A stretch of DNA of 5,616 nucleotides from Pseudomonadota bacterium (GCA_023422695.1 JAFAGN010000181.1:1-5616), one strand, 5' to 3'; counted from the first letter of the stretch, positions 1 through 5,510 are shown. Notes: generated from the letters alone by a model not told the origin. Numbers and translations are program-made.

Positions 1-819
1 GCGCACCACCGCGGCGGCCGCCTCGCCCGCCGCGGGGTGCGGATAATATCCCACCCCCAACCCAGCGCTGGTGATCATCGGAATATCATTCGCGCCGTCG
101 CCAACCGCCAGCGTCTCGGCCAGCGGCAGGCCGTGCTTCCCCGCCTCGGCCTTCAGCGTTTCCAGCTTCGCTTGGCTATCGACGATCGGCTCGGCAACCC
201 GCCCGGTCAACTTGCCGTCCGCAATCTCCAGTACGTTCGCGACGACCTTGTCAAACCCGATCGCCTCGCCCACCGGCCCGGCAAAGGCGGTGAAACCGCC
301 CGAGACGAGCACCGAAAACGCGCCATGCGCCTTCATCGTCTGCACCAAAGTCCGCGCGCCGCGGGTCAGCTTCACCCGCTCCATCCGGCATTCGACCAAG
401 GTCGCCTCGGGCATCCCGGCCAGCAACCCGACGCGCTCGATCAGCGCCGCCCGGAAATCCAGTTCGCCGCGCATCGCGCGCTCGGTAATCGCGGCGATTT
501 GCGGCTTCAGCCCGGCATAATCGGCCAGTTCGTCGATGCACTCGACGGTGATCATCGTCGAATCCATGTCGGCGATGATCAGTTTCTTGGTGCGATCGCC
601 CTGCGGCTGGACGACGATGTCCAGCGCGCCATGGTCCATCTTGGCCAGTTCGGCGCGCGCGCTGACCAGGCTGCCCTGAAACACGATGTCGGCGGCGTCG
701 CCGACGTCCAGCCAGTGCGGCGCCCCGACATCATGCCCCGTCGCATCGAGCCGGTCGATCGCTTCGCGAACCACCTCGTCGGTCAGCTTTCCGGCTGCTA
801 TCAGCGTCGCGACGAACAT
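1..819 (-). CDS. serB: Phosphoserine phosphatase SerB (C-terminus cut by window edge)
   Basis: SerB is a cytoplasmic, Mg-dependent HAD-superfamily enzyme that hydrolyses O-phosphoserine to serine, the last step of serine synthesis. I translated the minus strand from the ATG at 819 and found 273 codons open to the window edge. HAD motif I is DMDST at residues 84-88 (nucleophile D84, acid/base D86), followed by E93. R129 is in the substrate-binding position, motif II is SGGF at 173-176, K218 lies in DSQAKLE, and motif III is GDGAND at 240-245 with D241 and N244. The spacings from D84 to E93, R129, S173, K218, D241 and N244 match those I recall for the Methanocaldococcus enzyme. The first ~75 residues form the variable N-terminal domain of proteobacterial SerB. 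Family length is about 290-300 residues, so roughly 20 C-terminal residues are missing. The start is set by a strong ribosome binding site. It diverges from miaA, sharing the CATG at 817-820. No frameshift is seen. Confidence 0.96.
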   Translation of the reverse strand, partial: MFVATLIAAGKLTDEVVREAIDRLDATGHDVGAPHWLDVGDAADIVFQGSLVSARAELAKMDHGALDIVVQPQGDRTKKLIIADMDSTMITVECIDELADYAGLKPQIAAITERAMRGELDFRAALIERVGLLAGMPEATLVECRMERVKLTRGARTLVQTMKAHGAFSVLVSGGFTAFAGPVGEAIGFDKVVANVLEIADGKLTGRVAEPIVDSQAKLETLKAEAGKHGLPLAETLAVGDGANDIPMITSAGLGVGYYPHPAAGEAAAAVVR

Positions 820-1777
820 GGCACCTCCTTCATCTTCTACCGGCTCACGGCCTCCTGTCGCACTTATCGCTGGCCCCACCGCCAGCGGCAAGAGTGCATT
901 GGCGGTACATCTGGCAAAAGCCGTCGGGCGCGGCGTCGTGATCAACGCCGACGCCAGTCAGGTCTATGCCGACCTCCGGGTCCTGTCGGCGCGCCCGAGC
1001 GACGAAGAAATGGCAGGCATCCCCCACCACTTGTTCGGCCATGTCGACGCCCCCGAGGCGCATAATGCCGCGCGCTGGGCCGACGAAGCCCGCGCCGCGA
1101 TCGCCGCCGCGCACGCCGCGGGCGACATTCCGATCCTCGTCGGCGGAACCGGGCTGCATATCCGCACGCTGCTCGACGGCATCTCCCCGATCCCCGACAT
1201 CGATCCCGATGTGCGTGCCACAGTCCGCGCACTGCCCGTTGCCGTAGCGCACGCCGCGCTGACCCGCGAAGACCCCGGCACCGCCGCCCGCCTCAATCCC
1301 ACCGACACCACCCGCATCGCCCGCGCGCTCGAAGTCGTCCGCTCGACCGGCCAGCCGCTGGGTCATTGGCACGCCGCGCACAGCGGCGGCATCGGCGGTA
1401 CGATCGCCCTCGCCCCGCTGATCCTGCTGCCGCCGCGCGAGTGGCTGCGCGACCGCTGCGACCAGCGGCTGAACCAGATGTTCGACGGCGGCGCAATTGC
1501 CGAGGTCGAAGCGCTGCTCGCGCGCCGCCTCGACCCCGACCTTCCCGCGATGCGCGCGATCGGGGTTCCGCAGATCGCCGCCTATCTGACCGGCGCCGTC
1601 GACCGCAACGAAGCGCTCACCCTCACCCAGGCCGCCACCCGCCAATATGCCAAGCGCCAATATACCTGGTTCCGCAACCAGCCACCCGCCGACTGGCCTC
1701 GCCACACAGAGTCACTAAACAACGATTCCGTGAATGAATTAGCAATTATATTACGTGAAAGACTGTTGACAGGATAG
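818..1777 (+). CDS. miaA: tRNA dimethylallyltransferase MiaA
   Basis: MiaA transfers the dimethylallyl group of DMAPP to N6 of A37 in tRNAs that read codons starting with U, giving i6A37, the precursor of ms2i6A37. The 319-residue product has the family's usual length. The Walker A-like GPTASGKS is at residues 19-26, the catalytic Asp is D45 in NADASQVY, VGGTGL is at 108-113, RIARALEV and the AIGVPQ segment follow, and TRQYAKRQYTWFRNQ is at 274-288, the C-terminal family signature. I chose the ATG at 818 because it puts the P-loop 18 residues from the N-terminus. The reading frame is open further upstream, but that extension would be antisense to conserved serB. There is no recognisable Shine-Dalgarno before 818, so initiation may be weak or leaderless. 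The final ~20 codons are AT-rich and contain TTA, ATA, TTA, AGA and TTG, unlike the rest of the gene; see the attenuator entry. It reads towards the ilv genes 74 bp downstream. Confidence 0.95.
   Translation: MAPPSSSTGSRPPVALIAGPTASGKSALAVHLAKAVGRGVVINADASQVYADLRVLSARPSDEEMAGIPHHLFGHVDAPEAHNAARWADEARAAIAAAHAAGDIPILVGGTGLHIRTLLDGISPIPDIDPDVRATVRALPVAVAHAALTREDPGTAARLNPTDTTRIARALEVVRSTGQPLGHWHAAHSGGIGGTIALAPLILLPPREWLRDRCDQRLNQMFDGGAIAEVEALLARRLDPDLPAMRAIGVPQIAAYLTGAVDRNEALTLTQAATRQYAKRQYTWFRNQPPADWPRHTESLNNDSVNELAIILRERLLTG
822..830 (-). promoter_or_regulatory. Ribosome binding site of serB
   Basis: On the minus strand AAGGAGGTG stands 2 nt before the serB ATG (GGAGG core 4 nt from it). It is almost the full complement of the 16S rRNA 3' end. 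This fixes the serB start at 819. The site lies entirely inside miaA codons 2-5 on the other strand. Confidence 0.8.
863..891 (-). promoter_or_regulatory. Candidate serB promoter inside miaA
   Basis: Minus-strand TTGCCG (886-891), a 17-bp spacer, then GATAAG (863-868). Each hexamer matches the sigma70 consensus at 4 of 6 positions with ideal spacing. The predicted start would give a leader of roughly 35-40 nt before the serB ATG. The -35 overlaps the miaA Walker A codons, so those bases are also constrained by protein. Any serB promoter must lie in miaA because the genes share their start. Such matches arise easily by chance, so this is tentative. Confidence 0.25.
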
Positions 1778-1780
1778 AAT
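1711..1780 (+). other. AT-rich miaA tail rich in Leu/Ile/Val codons (possible attenuation leader)
   Basis: Only 24 of these 70 bases are G or C, while the surrounding genes are clearly GC-rich. In the miaA frame the last 15 sense codons, from GTG at 1730 to GGA at 1772, include GTG, TTA, ATT, ATA, TTA, CTG and TTG. That makes seven branched-chain residues, several with codons I do not find in frame in ilvB. No separate start with a ribosome binding site precedes them, so if they act as a leader peptide it is as the tail of MiaA itself. A terminator-like hairpin begins 31 bp after the stop codon. The composition and codons are seen directly; the leader role is inferred. Confidence 0.4.
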
Positions 1781-1794
1781 CATACACCTATTGC
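1766..1794 (+). promoter_or_regulatory. Candidate ilv promoter
   Basis: A perfect -35 hexamer TTGACA (1766-1771) is followed after 17 bp by TATTGC (1789-1794), which matches the -10 consensus at 3 of 6. The -35 overlaps the last miaA codons. Transcription would start near 1800, leaving a leader of ~50 nt that begins just before the hairpin at 1808. An alternative -10, TAGAAT (1775-1780), has no good -35 at the right distance. A perfect -35 in an AT-rich island is suggestive but unproven. Confidence 0.35.
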
Positions 1795-1796
1795 CC

Positions 1797-1835
1797 GCAA
1801 CCCTGTTGCAGCGCACAAGCGCTGCGTTTTTGTGC
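1797..1835 (+). promoter_or_regulatory. Overlapping alternative hairpins around the ilvB leader terminator
   Basis: GCAAC (1797-1801) can pair with GTTGC (1805-1809), a 5-bp stem with loop CCT that takes the first two bases of the terminator stem. GCACAA (1813-1818) can pair with TTGTGC (1830-1835), a 6-bp stem that consumes the end of the terminator's left arm, its loop and the end of the T-run. Both exclude the 1808-1825 stem, as antiterminator arms do. The stems are short, and no energies were computed. Confidence 0.35.
1808..1831 (+). terminator. Intrinsic terminator-like hairpin upstream of ilvB (miaA terminator or ilv attenuator)
   Basis: GCAGCGC (1808-1814) pairs perfectly with GCGCTGC (1819-1825) around the loop ACAA. 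One G and then five Ts (1827-1831) follow. This is the standard Rho-independent layout on the plus strand. It lies between the miaA stop and the ilvB ribosome binding site, ending only 20 bp before the ilvB start. It could therefore either end miaA transcripts or act as a conditional terminator in the ilv leader. Confidence 0.65.
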
Positions 1836-1837
1836 TG

Positions 1838-1844
1838 AAAGGAG
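1838..1844 (+). promoter_or_regulatory. Ribosome binding site of ilvB, decides the GTG start
   Basis: AAAGGAG ends 7 nt before the GTG at 1852, which is ideal spacing. The in-frame ATG at 1861 is 16 nt away and so less likely. The site begins 3 nt after the alternative stem 1813-1835. Confidence 0.85.
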
Positions 1845-1851
1845 TTTCGTC

Positions 1852-3606
1852 GTGACGGAAATGAGCGGTGCCGACATGGTGGTTCAGGCGCTGGTCGACC
1901 TTGGGGTCGATACGGTGTTCGGCTATCCGGGCGGCGCGGTGCTTCCGATTTACGACGCGCTGTTCAAGCACCCGACAATTCAGCATATCCTCGTCCGCCA
2001 TGAACAGGCGGCGACCCATGCGGCAGAGGGCTATGCGCGATCGACCGGCAAGCCCGGCGTCGTCCTCGTCACCTCCGGCCCCGGTGCGACCAATGCCGTC
2101 ACCGGGATCACCGATGCGCTGATGGATTCGATCCCGATGGTCGTCCTGACCGGGCAGGTGTCGACCGCGCTGATCGGCACCGACGCGTTTCAGGAATGCG
2201 ACACCGTCGGCATCACGCGCCACTGCACCAAGCATAATTATCTGGTGATGGACCCCGAACGGCTCGGACCGATCCTGCACGAGGCCTTTCATATCGCGAC
2301 CCACGGCCGCCCCGGACCGGTCGTGATCGACATCCCCAAAAATGTGCAGGTCGCGACCGGCGAATATATCGTCCCTGAAAAGATCCAGCACAAAAGCTAT
2401 CGTCCGCAGGTCGATCCCGACGCCGATGCGATTGCGCAGGCGATCGACCTGATCGCCGCGGCCGAGCGGCCGATCTTCTACACCGGCGGCGGCGTGATCA
2501 ACGCCGGGCCCGATGCCAGTGCGGCGCTGCGCCAGCTCGCCTCGCTCACCGGGGCGCCGGTCACCTCGACCCTGATGGGGCTTGGCGCCTTTCCGTGCGA
2601 CGATCCGAAATGGCTTGGCATGCTCGGGATGCACGGCACGTTCGAGGCCAATATGGCGATGAACCGCGCCGACCTGATCATCGCGGTCGGCGCCCGCTTC
2701 GACGACCGCGTGACCGGCCGCCTCGACGCCTTTTCACCCGATTCCAAAAAGATCCACATCGACATTGACCGCAGTTCGATCAACAAGATCGTGCCGATCG
2801 ACGTTGCGATCGTCGGCGACGCCGGCCGCGCGCTCGACGCGCTGATCGCAGCGTGGGCCGACAAGGGCCACAAGGCGCGCGACCTTGGCGAATGGTGGCG
2901 CCGCGTCGATGGCTGGCGCGCGACGCGCTGCCTCGACTTCCCCGAAAAGACCGACGCCGGCGCCGACATCATGCCGCAGCGCGCGGTCAAGGCGCTGTTC
3001 GACGCGACGCGCGGTCGCGACCCGATCATCACGACCGAGGTCGGTCAGCATCAGATGTGGGCGGCGCAGCATTTCGGCTTCTCGGCCCCCAACCGCTGGC
3101 TGACCAGCGGCGGGCTCGGCACGATGGGCTATGGCTTCCCCGCCGCGGTCGGGGCGCAGATTGCGCACCCCAACCGTCTCGTCATCTGCGTCGCAGGCGA
3201 AGCCTCGCTCCAGATGAACATCCAGGAAATGGGGACGGTCAGCCAGTACCGCCTGCCGGTGAAAATCTTCATCCTCAACAACCAGTGGATGGGGATGGTC
3301 CGCCAGTGGCAGGAACTGACTTACGAAAGCCGCTATTCGAACAGCTATTCGGACAGCCTGCCCGATTTCGTGAAGCTCGCCGATGCTTACGGATGGACCG
3401 GCCTGCGCATCGACACGCTCGGCGAGCTTGAGGGCGGCATCCAGCGGATGATCGACACCCCCGGCCCGGTGATCGTCGACTGCCGCGTCGCGCAGCTCGC
3501 CAACTGCTTCCCGATGATCCCGTCAGGAGCCGCCCACACCGAAATGCTCCTCCAGCCGAGCGACGTCACCGGCACGATGGACGACGAAGCGAAAGCACTG
3601 GTGTGA
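1852..3606 (+). CDS. ilvB: Acetolactate (acetohydroxyacid) synthase large, catalytic subunit
   Basis: This ThDP-, FAD- and Mg-dependent enzyme condenses pyruvate with pyruvate or 2-oxobutyrate, the first common step of valine/leucine and isoleucine synthesis. The 584 residues are a normal length. The N-terminal pyrimidine-binding domain (about 5-170) holds YPGGAVLPIYDAL and the catalytic glutamate E51 in RHEQ. The central domain is at about 190-325, with GARFDDRVTG at 280-289. The C-terminal pyrophosphate domain (about 385-540) holds EVGQHQMWAAQ, GGLGTMGYGFPAAVGA and the cofactor motif. That motif reads AGEAS (448-452) where most family members have GDGS, and ends at NN (476-477). The E450-N477 spacing of 27 is what I recall for the yeast Asp-Asn pair, so E450 probably takes the metal-ligand role. 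I recall GEAS in other alphaproteobacterial enzymes. S104 sits where plant enzymes have Pro197. GTG is the likely start from the ribosome binding site. The regulatory subunit gene follows after 211 bp. Confidence 0.97.
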   Translation: MTEMSGADMVVQALVDLGVDTVFGYPGGAVLPIYDALFKHPTIQHILVRHEQAATHAAEGYARSTGKPGVVLVTSGPGATNAVTGITDALMDSIPMVVLTGQVSTALIGTDAFQECDTVGITRHCTKHNYLVMDPERLGPILHEAFHIATHGRPGPVVIDIPKNVQVATGEYIVPEKIQHKSYRPQVDPDADAIAQAIDLIAAAERPIFYTGGGVINAGPDASAALRQLASLTGAPVTSTLMGLGAFPCDDPKWLGMLGMHGTFEANMAMNRADLIIAVGARFDDRVTGRLDAFSPDSKKIHIDIDRSSINKIVPIDVAIVGDAGRALDALIAAWADKGHKARDLGEWWRRVDGWRATRCLDFPEKTDAGADIMPQRAVKALFDATRGRDPIITTEVGQHQMWAAQHFGFSAPNRWLTSGGLGTMGYGFPAAVGAQIAHPNRLVICVAGEASLQMNIQEMGTVSQYRLPVKIFILNNQWMGMVRQWQELTYESRYSNSYSDSLPDFVKLADAYGWTGLRIDTLGELEGGIQRMIDTPGPVIVDCRVAQLANCFPMIPSGAAHTEMLLQPSDVTGTMDDEAKALV

Positions 3607-3624
3607 TGCGACATACCGGACAAA

Positions 3625-3806
3625 TCTTCTCCCCCTCGGAGGGGGAGAAAAGACTTGGCTTGGCGGCTTGCCGCCTAGCAAGTCTTAGAGAGGGGGAGCG
3701 ATCCGCCGGATCGCGCGCGCCGATGGCGCGCAAACCCCTCACCCAGCTCCGACTAGGCAGCAAGCTGCCAAGTCTCCACATCCCTCTCCCGCAAGGGGAG
3801 AGGGGA
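3625..3806. repeat. Composite palindromic intergenic element between ilvB and ilvN
   Basis: This fills most of the 211-bp gap, and I see no open frame of note in it. Five or six hairpins stand in series. They are 3627-3636 with 3640-3649 (10 bp, C/T against G/A); AAGACTTG 3650-3657 with CAAGTCTT 3679-3686, enclosing GGCGGC/GCCGCC 3662-3675; GCGATCC 3698-3704 with 3708-3714; GCGCGCC 3715-3721 with 3725-3731; GGCAGC 3756-3761 with 3764-3769, flanked by GACT/AGTC; and CCCTCTCCC 3782-3790 with 3796-3804. AGACTTGGC (3651-3659) is also the exact complement of GCCAAGTCT (3767-3775), so the whole can fold on itself. GAGGGGGAG occurs twice (3639-3647, 3690-3698). It resembles intergenic repeats I recall from sphingomonad genomes; copy number was not checked. 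No transposase and no U-run terminator are present. Confidence 0.75.
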
Positions 3807-3809
3807 AGG
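3782..3809 (+). promoter_or_regulatory. ilvN ribosome binding site abutting a hairpin
   Basis: The purine run AGGGGAAGG (3801-3809) ends 8 nt before the ilvN ATG and is its ribosome binding site. The 9-bp stem CCCTCTCCC/GGGAGAGGG (3782-3790 with 3796-3804, loop GCAAG) takes up the first four bases of that run but leaves GAAGG free. Partial masking of the site is possible. Confidence 0.55.
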
Positions 3810-3817
3810 TTTGCATC

Positions 3818-4333
3818 ATGAAAATCAAAACCGAAGCGGGTGAGCGCCATGTGCTCGCCGTCACCGTCGACAACGAGGCGGGCATCCTGGCCAAGATCAC
3901 CGGGCTGTTCTCCGCGCGCGGCTATAATATCGAAAGCCTGACCGTCGCCGACATCAGCGCCGATCACGCGCTGTCGCGCATCACCATCGTCACCAACGGC
4001 CCGCCGCCGGTGATCGACCAGATCATCGCGCAGCTCGACCGGCTCGTCCCCGTCCACTCGGTCACCGACCTTGCCGACGGCGGCGCGCATGTCGAGCGCG
4101 AGATCGCGCTCGTCAAGGTCGCGGGCACCGGCGACAAGCGCATCGAGGCGCTGCGCATGGCCGACGTGTTTCGCGCCAAGGTGGTCGACACGACGCTGAC
4201 CAGCTTCATCTTCGAAATCACCGGAACGAGCGACAAGGTCGACCGCTTCATCGCGCTGATGCGCGAATGCGGGCTGGTCGAAGTCGGCCGCACCGGCGTT
4301 GTCGCCATCGGCCGCGGGGCGGAGGCGATCTAG
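3818..4333 (+). CDS. ilvN: Acetolactate synthase small, regulatory subunit
   Basis: The small subunit binds IlvB, raises its activity and confers feedback inhibition by valine or other branched-chain amino acids. The 171 residues are typical of the long-type IlvN/IlvH. The N-terminal ACT domain (about 10-84) contains NEAGILAKITGLFSARGYN (19-37). N19, G22 and N37 have the spacing of E. coli IlvH N11, G14 and N29, the valine-site residues as I recall them, so the enzyme is predicted to be feedback sensitive. The C-terminal domain (about 92-166) starts at REIALVKV and includes VVDTTLTSFIFEITG and VEVGRTGVVAIGRG. The ATG at 3818 has a purine-rich site 8 nt upstream. Family members are named ilvN or ilvH without consistency; ilvH would also be acceptable. 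It lies between two repeat-filled gaps, 211 bp after ilvB and 122 bp before ilvC, in the same direction. Confidence 0.96.
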   Translation: MKIKTEAGERHVLAVTVDNEAGILAKITGLFSARGYNIESLTVADISADHALSRITIVTNGPPPVIDQIIAQLDRLVPVHSVTDLADGGAHVEREIALVKVAGTGDKRIEALRMADVFRAKVVDTTLTSFIFEITGTSDKVDRFIALMRECGLVEVGRTGVVAIGRGAEAI

Positions 4334-4357
4334 GGTTTACGTTTAGGGTCTCAACGA

Positions 4358-4435
4358 TCGTCACCCCGGACTTGATCCGGGGTCCCGCTCAGCAACGGTG
4401 AGCAGCGGGACCCCGGATCAAGTCCGGGGTGACGA
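4358..4435. repeat. Perfect 32-bp-arm palindrome between ilvN and ilvC
   Basis: Positions 4358-4389 are the exact reverse complement of 4404-4435, with a 14-nt loop. Each arm is itself a hairpin: CCCCGGA/TCCGGGG around CTTGA at 4364-4382, and the same around TCAAG at 4411-4429. The transcript can therefore fold as one long rod or two small stems. The core matches the dispersed intergenic palindrome (GTCACCCCGGACTTGATCC type) I recall from sphingomonads and other alphaproteobacteria. No U-run follows, so it is probably not an intrinsic terminator. Confidence 0.9.
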
Positions 4436-4444
4436 AAGAAGAAT

Positions 4445-4449
4445 AGGGA
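4445..4449 (+). promoter_or_regulatory. Probable ribosome binding site of ilvC
   Basis: AGGGA, within a purine-rich run, stands 6 nt before the ATG at 4456. It is a moderate match and supports that start. The palindrome ends 9 nt before it, so the site is outside the stem. Confidence 0.5.
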
Positions 4450-4455
4450 AAGAAC

Positions 4456-5490
4456 ATGCAAGTCTATTACGATCGCGACGCCGACCAGGATCTGATCAAG
4501 GGCAAGAAGGTCGCCGTCGTCGGCTATGGCAGCCAGGGTCACGCGCACGCGCAGAACCTGCGCGACAGCGGCGTCGGTGAAGTCGCGATCGCGCTCCGCG
4601 CCGGGTCGGCGACCGCCAAAAAGGCCGAAGCCGCGGGCTTCAAGGTGCTGTCGAACAAGGAAGCCGCCGAATGGGCCGACGTCATCATGGTCGCTGCGCC
4701 CGATGAGCATCAGGCGAAAATCTACGCCGACGACCTCGGCCCCCACATGAAGCCCGGCGCCGCGCTCGCCTTCGCGCACGGGCTCAACATCCACTTCGGC
4801 CTGATCGAAGCGCGCCCCGACATCGATGTGTTCATGGTCGCCCCCAAGGGTCCGGGCCACACGGTGCGCAGCGAATATCAAAAGGGCGGCGGCGTCCCCT
4901 GCCTGATCGCGGTCGCGCAGGAAGCCGCGGGCAACAGCGGCAACGGCTATGCCAAGGCGCTCGCCCTCAGCTACGCGTCCGCAGTGGGTGGTGGCCGCAG
5001 CGGCATCATCGAAACCACCTTCAAGGAAGAGTGCGAAACCGACCTGTTCGGCGAACAGGCGGTGCTGTGCGGCGGCATCACCCACCTGATCCAGGCGGGT
5101 TTCGAAACGCTGGTCGAGGCGGGTTACGCCCCCGAAATGGCCTATTTCGAATGCCTCCACGAAACCAAGCTGATCGTCGACCTGCTCTATGAAGGCGGCA
5201 TCGCCAACATGCGCTATTCGATCAGCAACACCGCCGAATATGGCGACATCAAGACCGGCCCGCGCATCATCACCGACGAAACGAAGAAGGAAATGAAGCG
5301 CGTCCTTGCCGACATCCAGTCGGGCCGTTTCGTCAAGGATTTCGTCCTCGACAACCAGGCCGGCCAGCCCGAACTGAAGGCCAGCCGCAAGGCCGCCGCG
5401 GCGCATCCGATCGAACAGGTCGGCAGCGAACTGCGCGCGATGATGCCGTGGATCGCCAAGAACCAGCTGGTGGATAAAGCCAAGAACTGA
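4456..5490 (+). CDS. ilvC: Ketol-acid reductoisomerase (class I)
   Basis: IlvC converts 2-acetolactate or 2-aceto-2-hydroxybutyrate to the dihydroxy acid by Mg-dependent alkyl migration and NAD(P)H reduction, directly using the IlvBN product. The 344 residues fit the short class I form, with a single C-terminal helical domain. The N-terminal Rossmann domain carries GYGSQGHA at 23-30. The cofactor loop LRAGSAT (47-53), with R48 and S51, suggests NADPH. H108 and K131 are active-site residues. D196 and E200 in DLFGEQ, and E232 and E236 in FECLHE, are the metal ligands. S257 in YSISNTAEYG contacts substrate. The H108-K131, D196-E200, E232-E236 and E236-S257 spacings match E. coli IlvC as I recall it. 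It follows ilvN after 122 bp and is probably co-transcribed. The long frame on the opposite strand is a shadow. No next gene is seen in the remaining 126 bp. Confidence 0.97.
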   Translation: MQVYYDRDADQDLIKGKKVAVVGYGSQGHAHAQNLRDSGVGEVAIALRAGSATAKKAEAAGFKVLSNKEAAEWADVIMVAAPDEHQAKIYADDLGPHMKPGAALAFAHGLNIHFGLIEARPDIDVFMVAPKGPGHTVRSEYQKGGGVPCLIAVAQEAAGNSGNGYAKALALSYASAVGGGRSGIIETTFKEECETDLFGEQAVLCGGITHLIQAGFETLVEAGYAPEMAYFECLHETKLIVDLLYEGGIANMRYSISNTAEYGDIKTGPRIITDETKKEMKRVLADIQSGRFVKDFVLDNQAGQPELKASRKAAAAHPIEQVGSELRAMMPWIAKNQLVDKAKN

Positions 5491-5510
5491 CGGCGGACAA
5501 GAGACCCGAT

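Noticed and set aside
776..804. Promoter for miaA in serB, TATCAG at 799-804 as -10
   Set aside because: The hexamer at the -35 position (TCGTCG) is a poor match, so there is too little to support a call.
686..817. Upstream extension of miaA to the ATG at 686
   Set aside because: It would add 44 residues antisense to serB, of Ser/Ala-rich low complexity, and put the P-loop far from the N-terminus.
37..1065. Plus-strand open frame of 342 codons across serB and miaA
   Set aside because: It runs antisense to conserved serB and out of frame with miaA. Its composition is Arg/His/Gln-rich as expected for a shadow.
1832..1855. Mini-frame GTG to TGA overlapping the ilvB start (eight codons including stop)
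   Set aside because: No ribosome binding site of its own and not rich in Leu/Ile/Val. The overlap is probably chance.
1780..2634. Minus-strand open frame of 284 codons opposite the start of ilvB
   Set aside because: Shadow of ilvB, with no family motif.
4358..4435. Insertion sequence ends or a CRISPR repeat
   Set aside because: There is no transposase, no internal cargo and no repeat-spacer periodicity. It is a single palindrome with a 14-nt loop.
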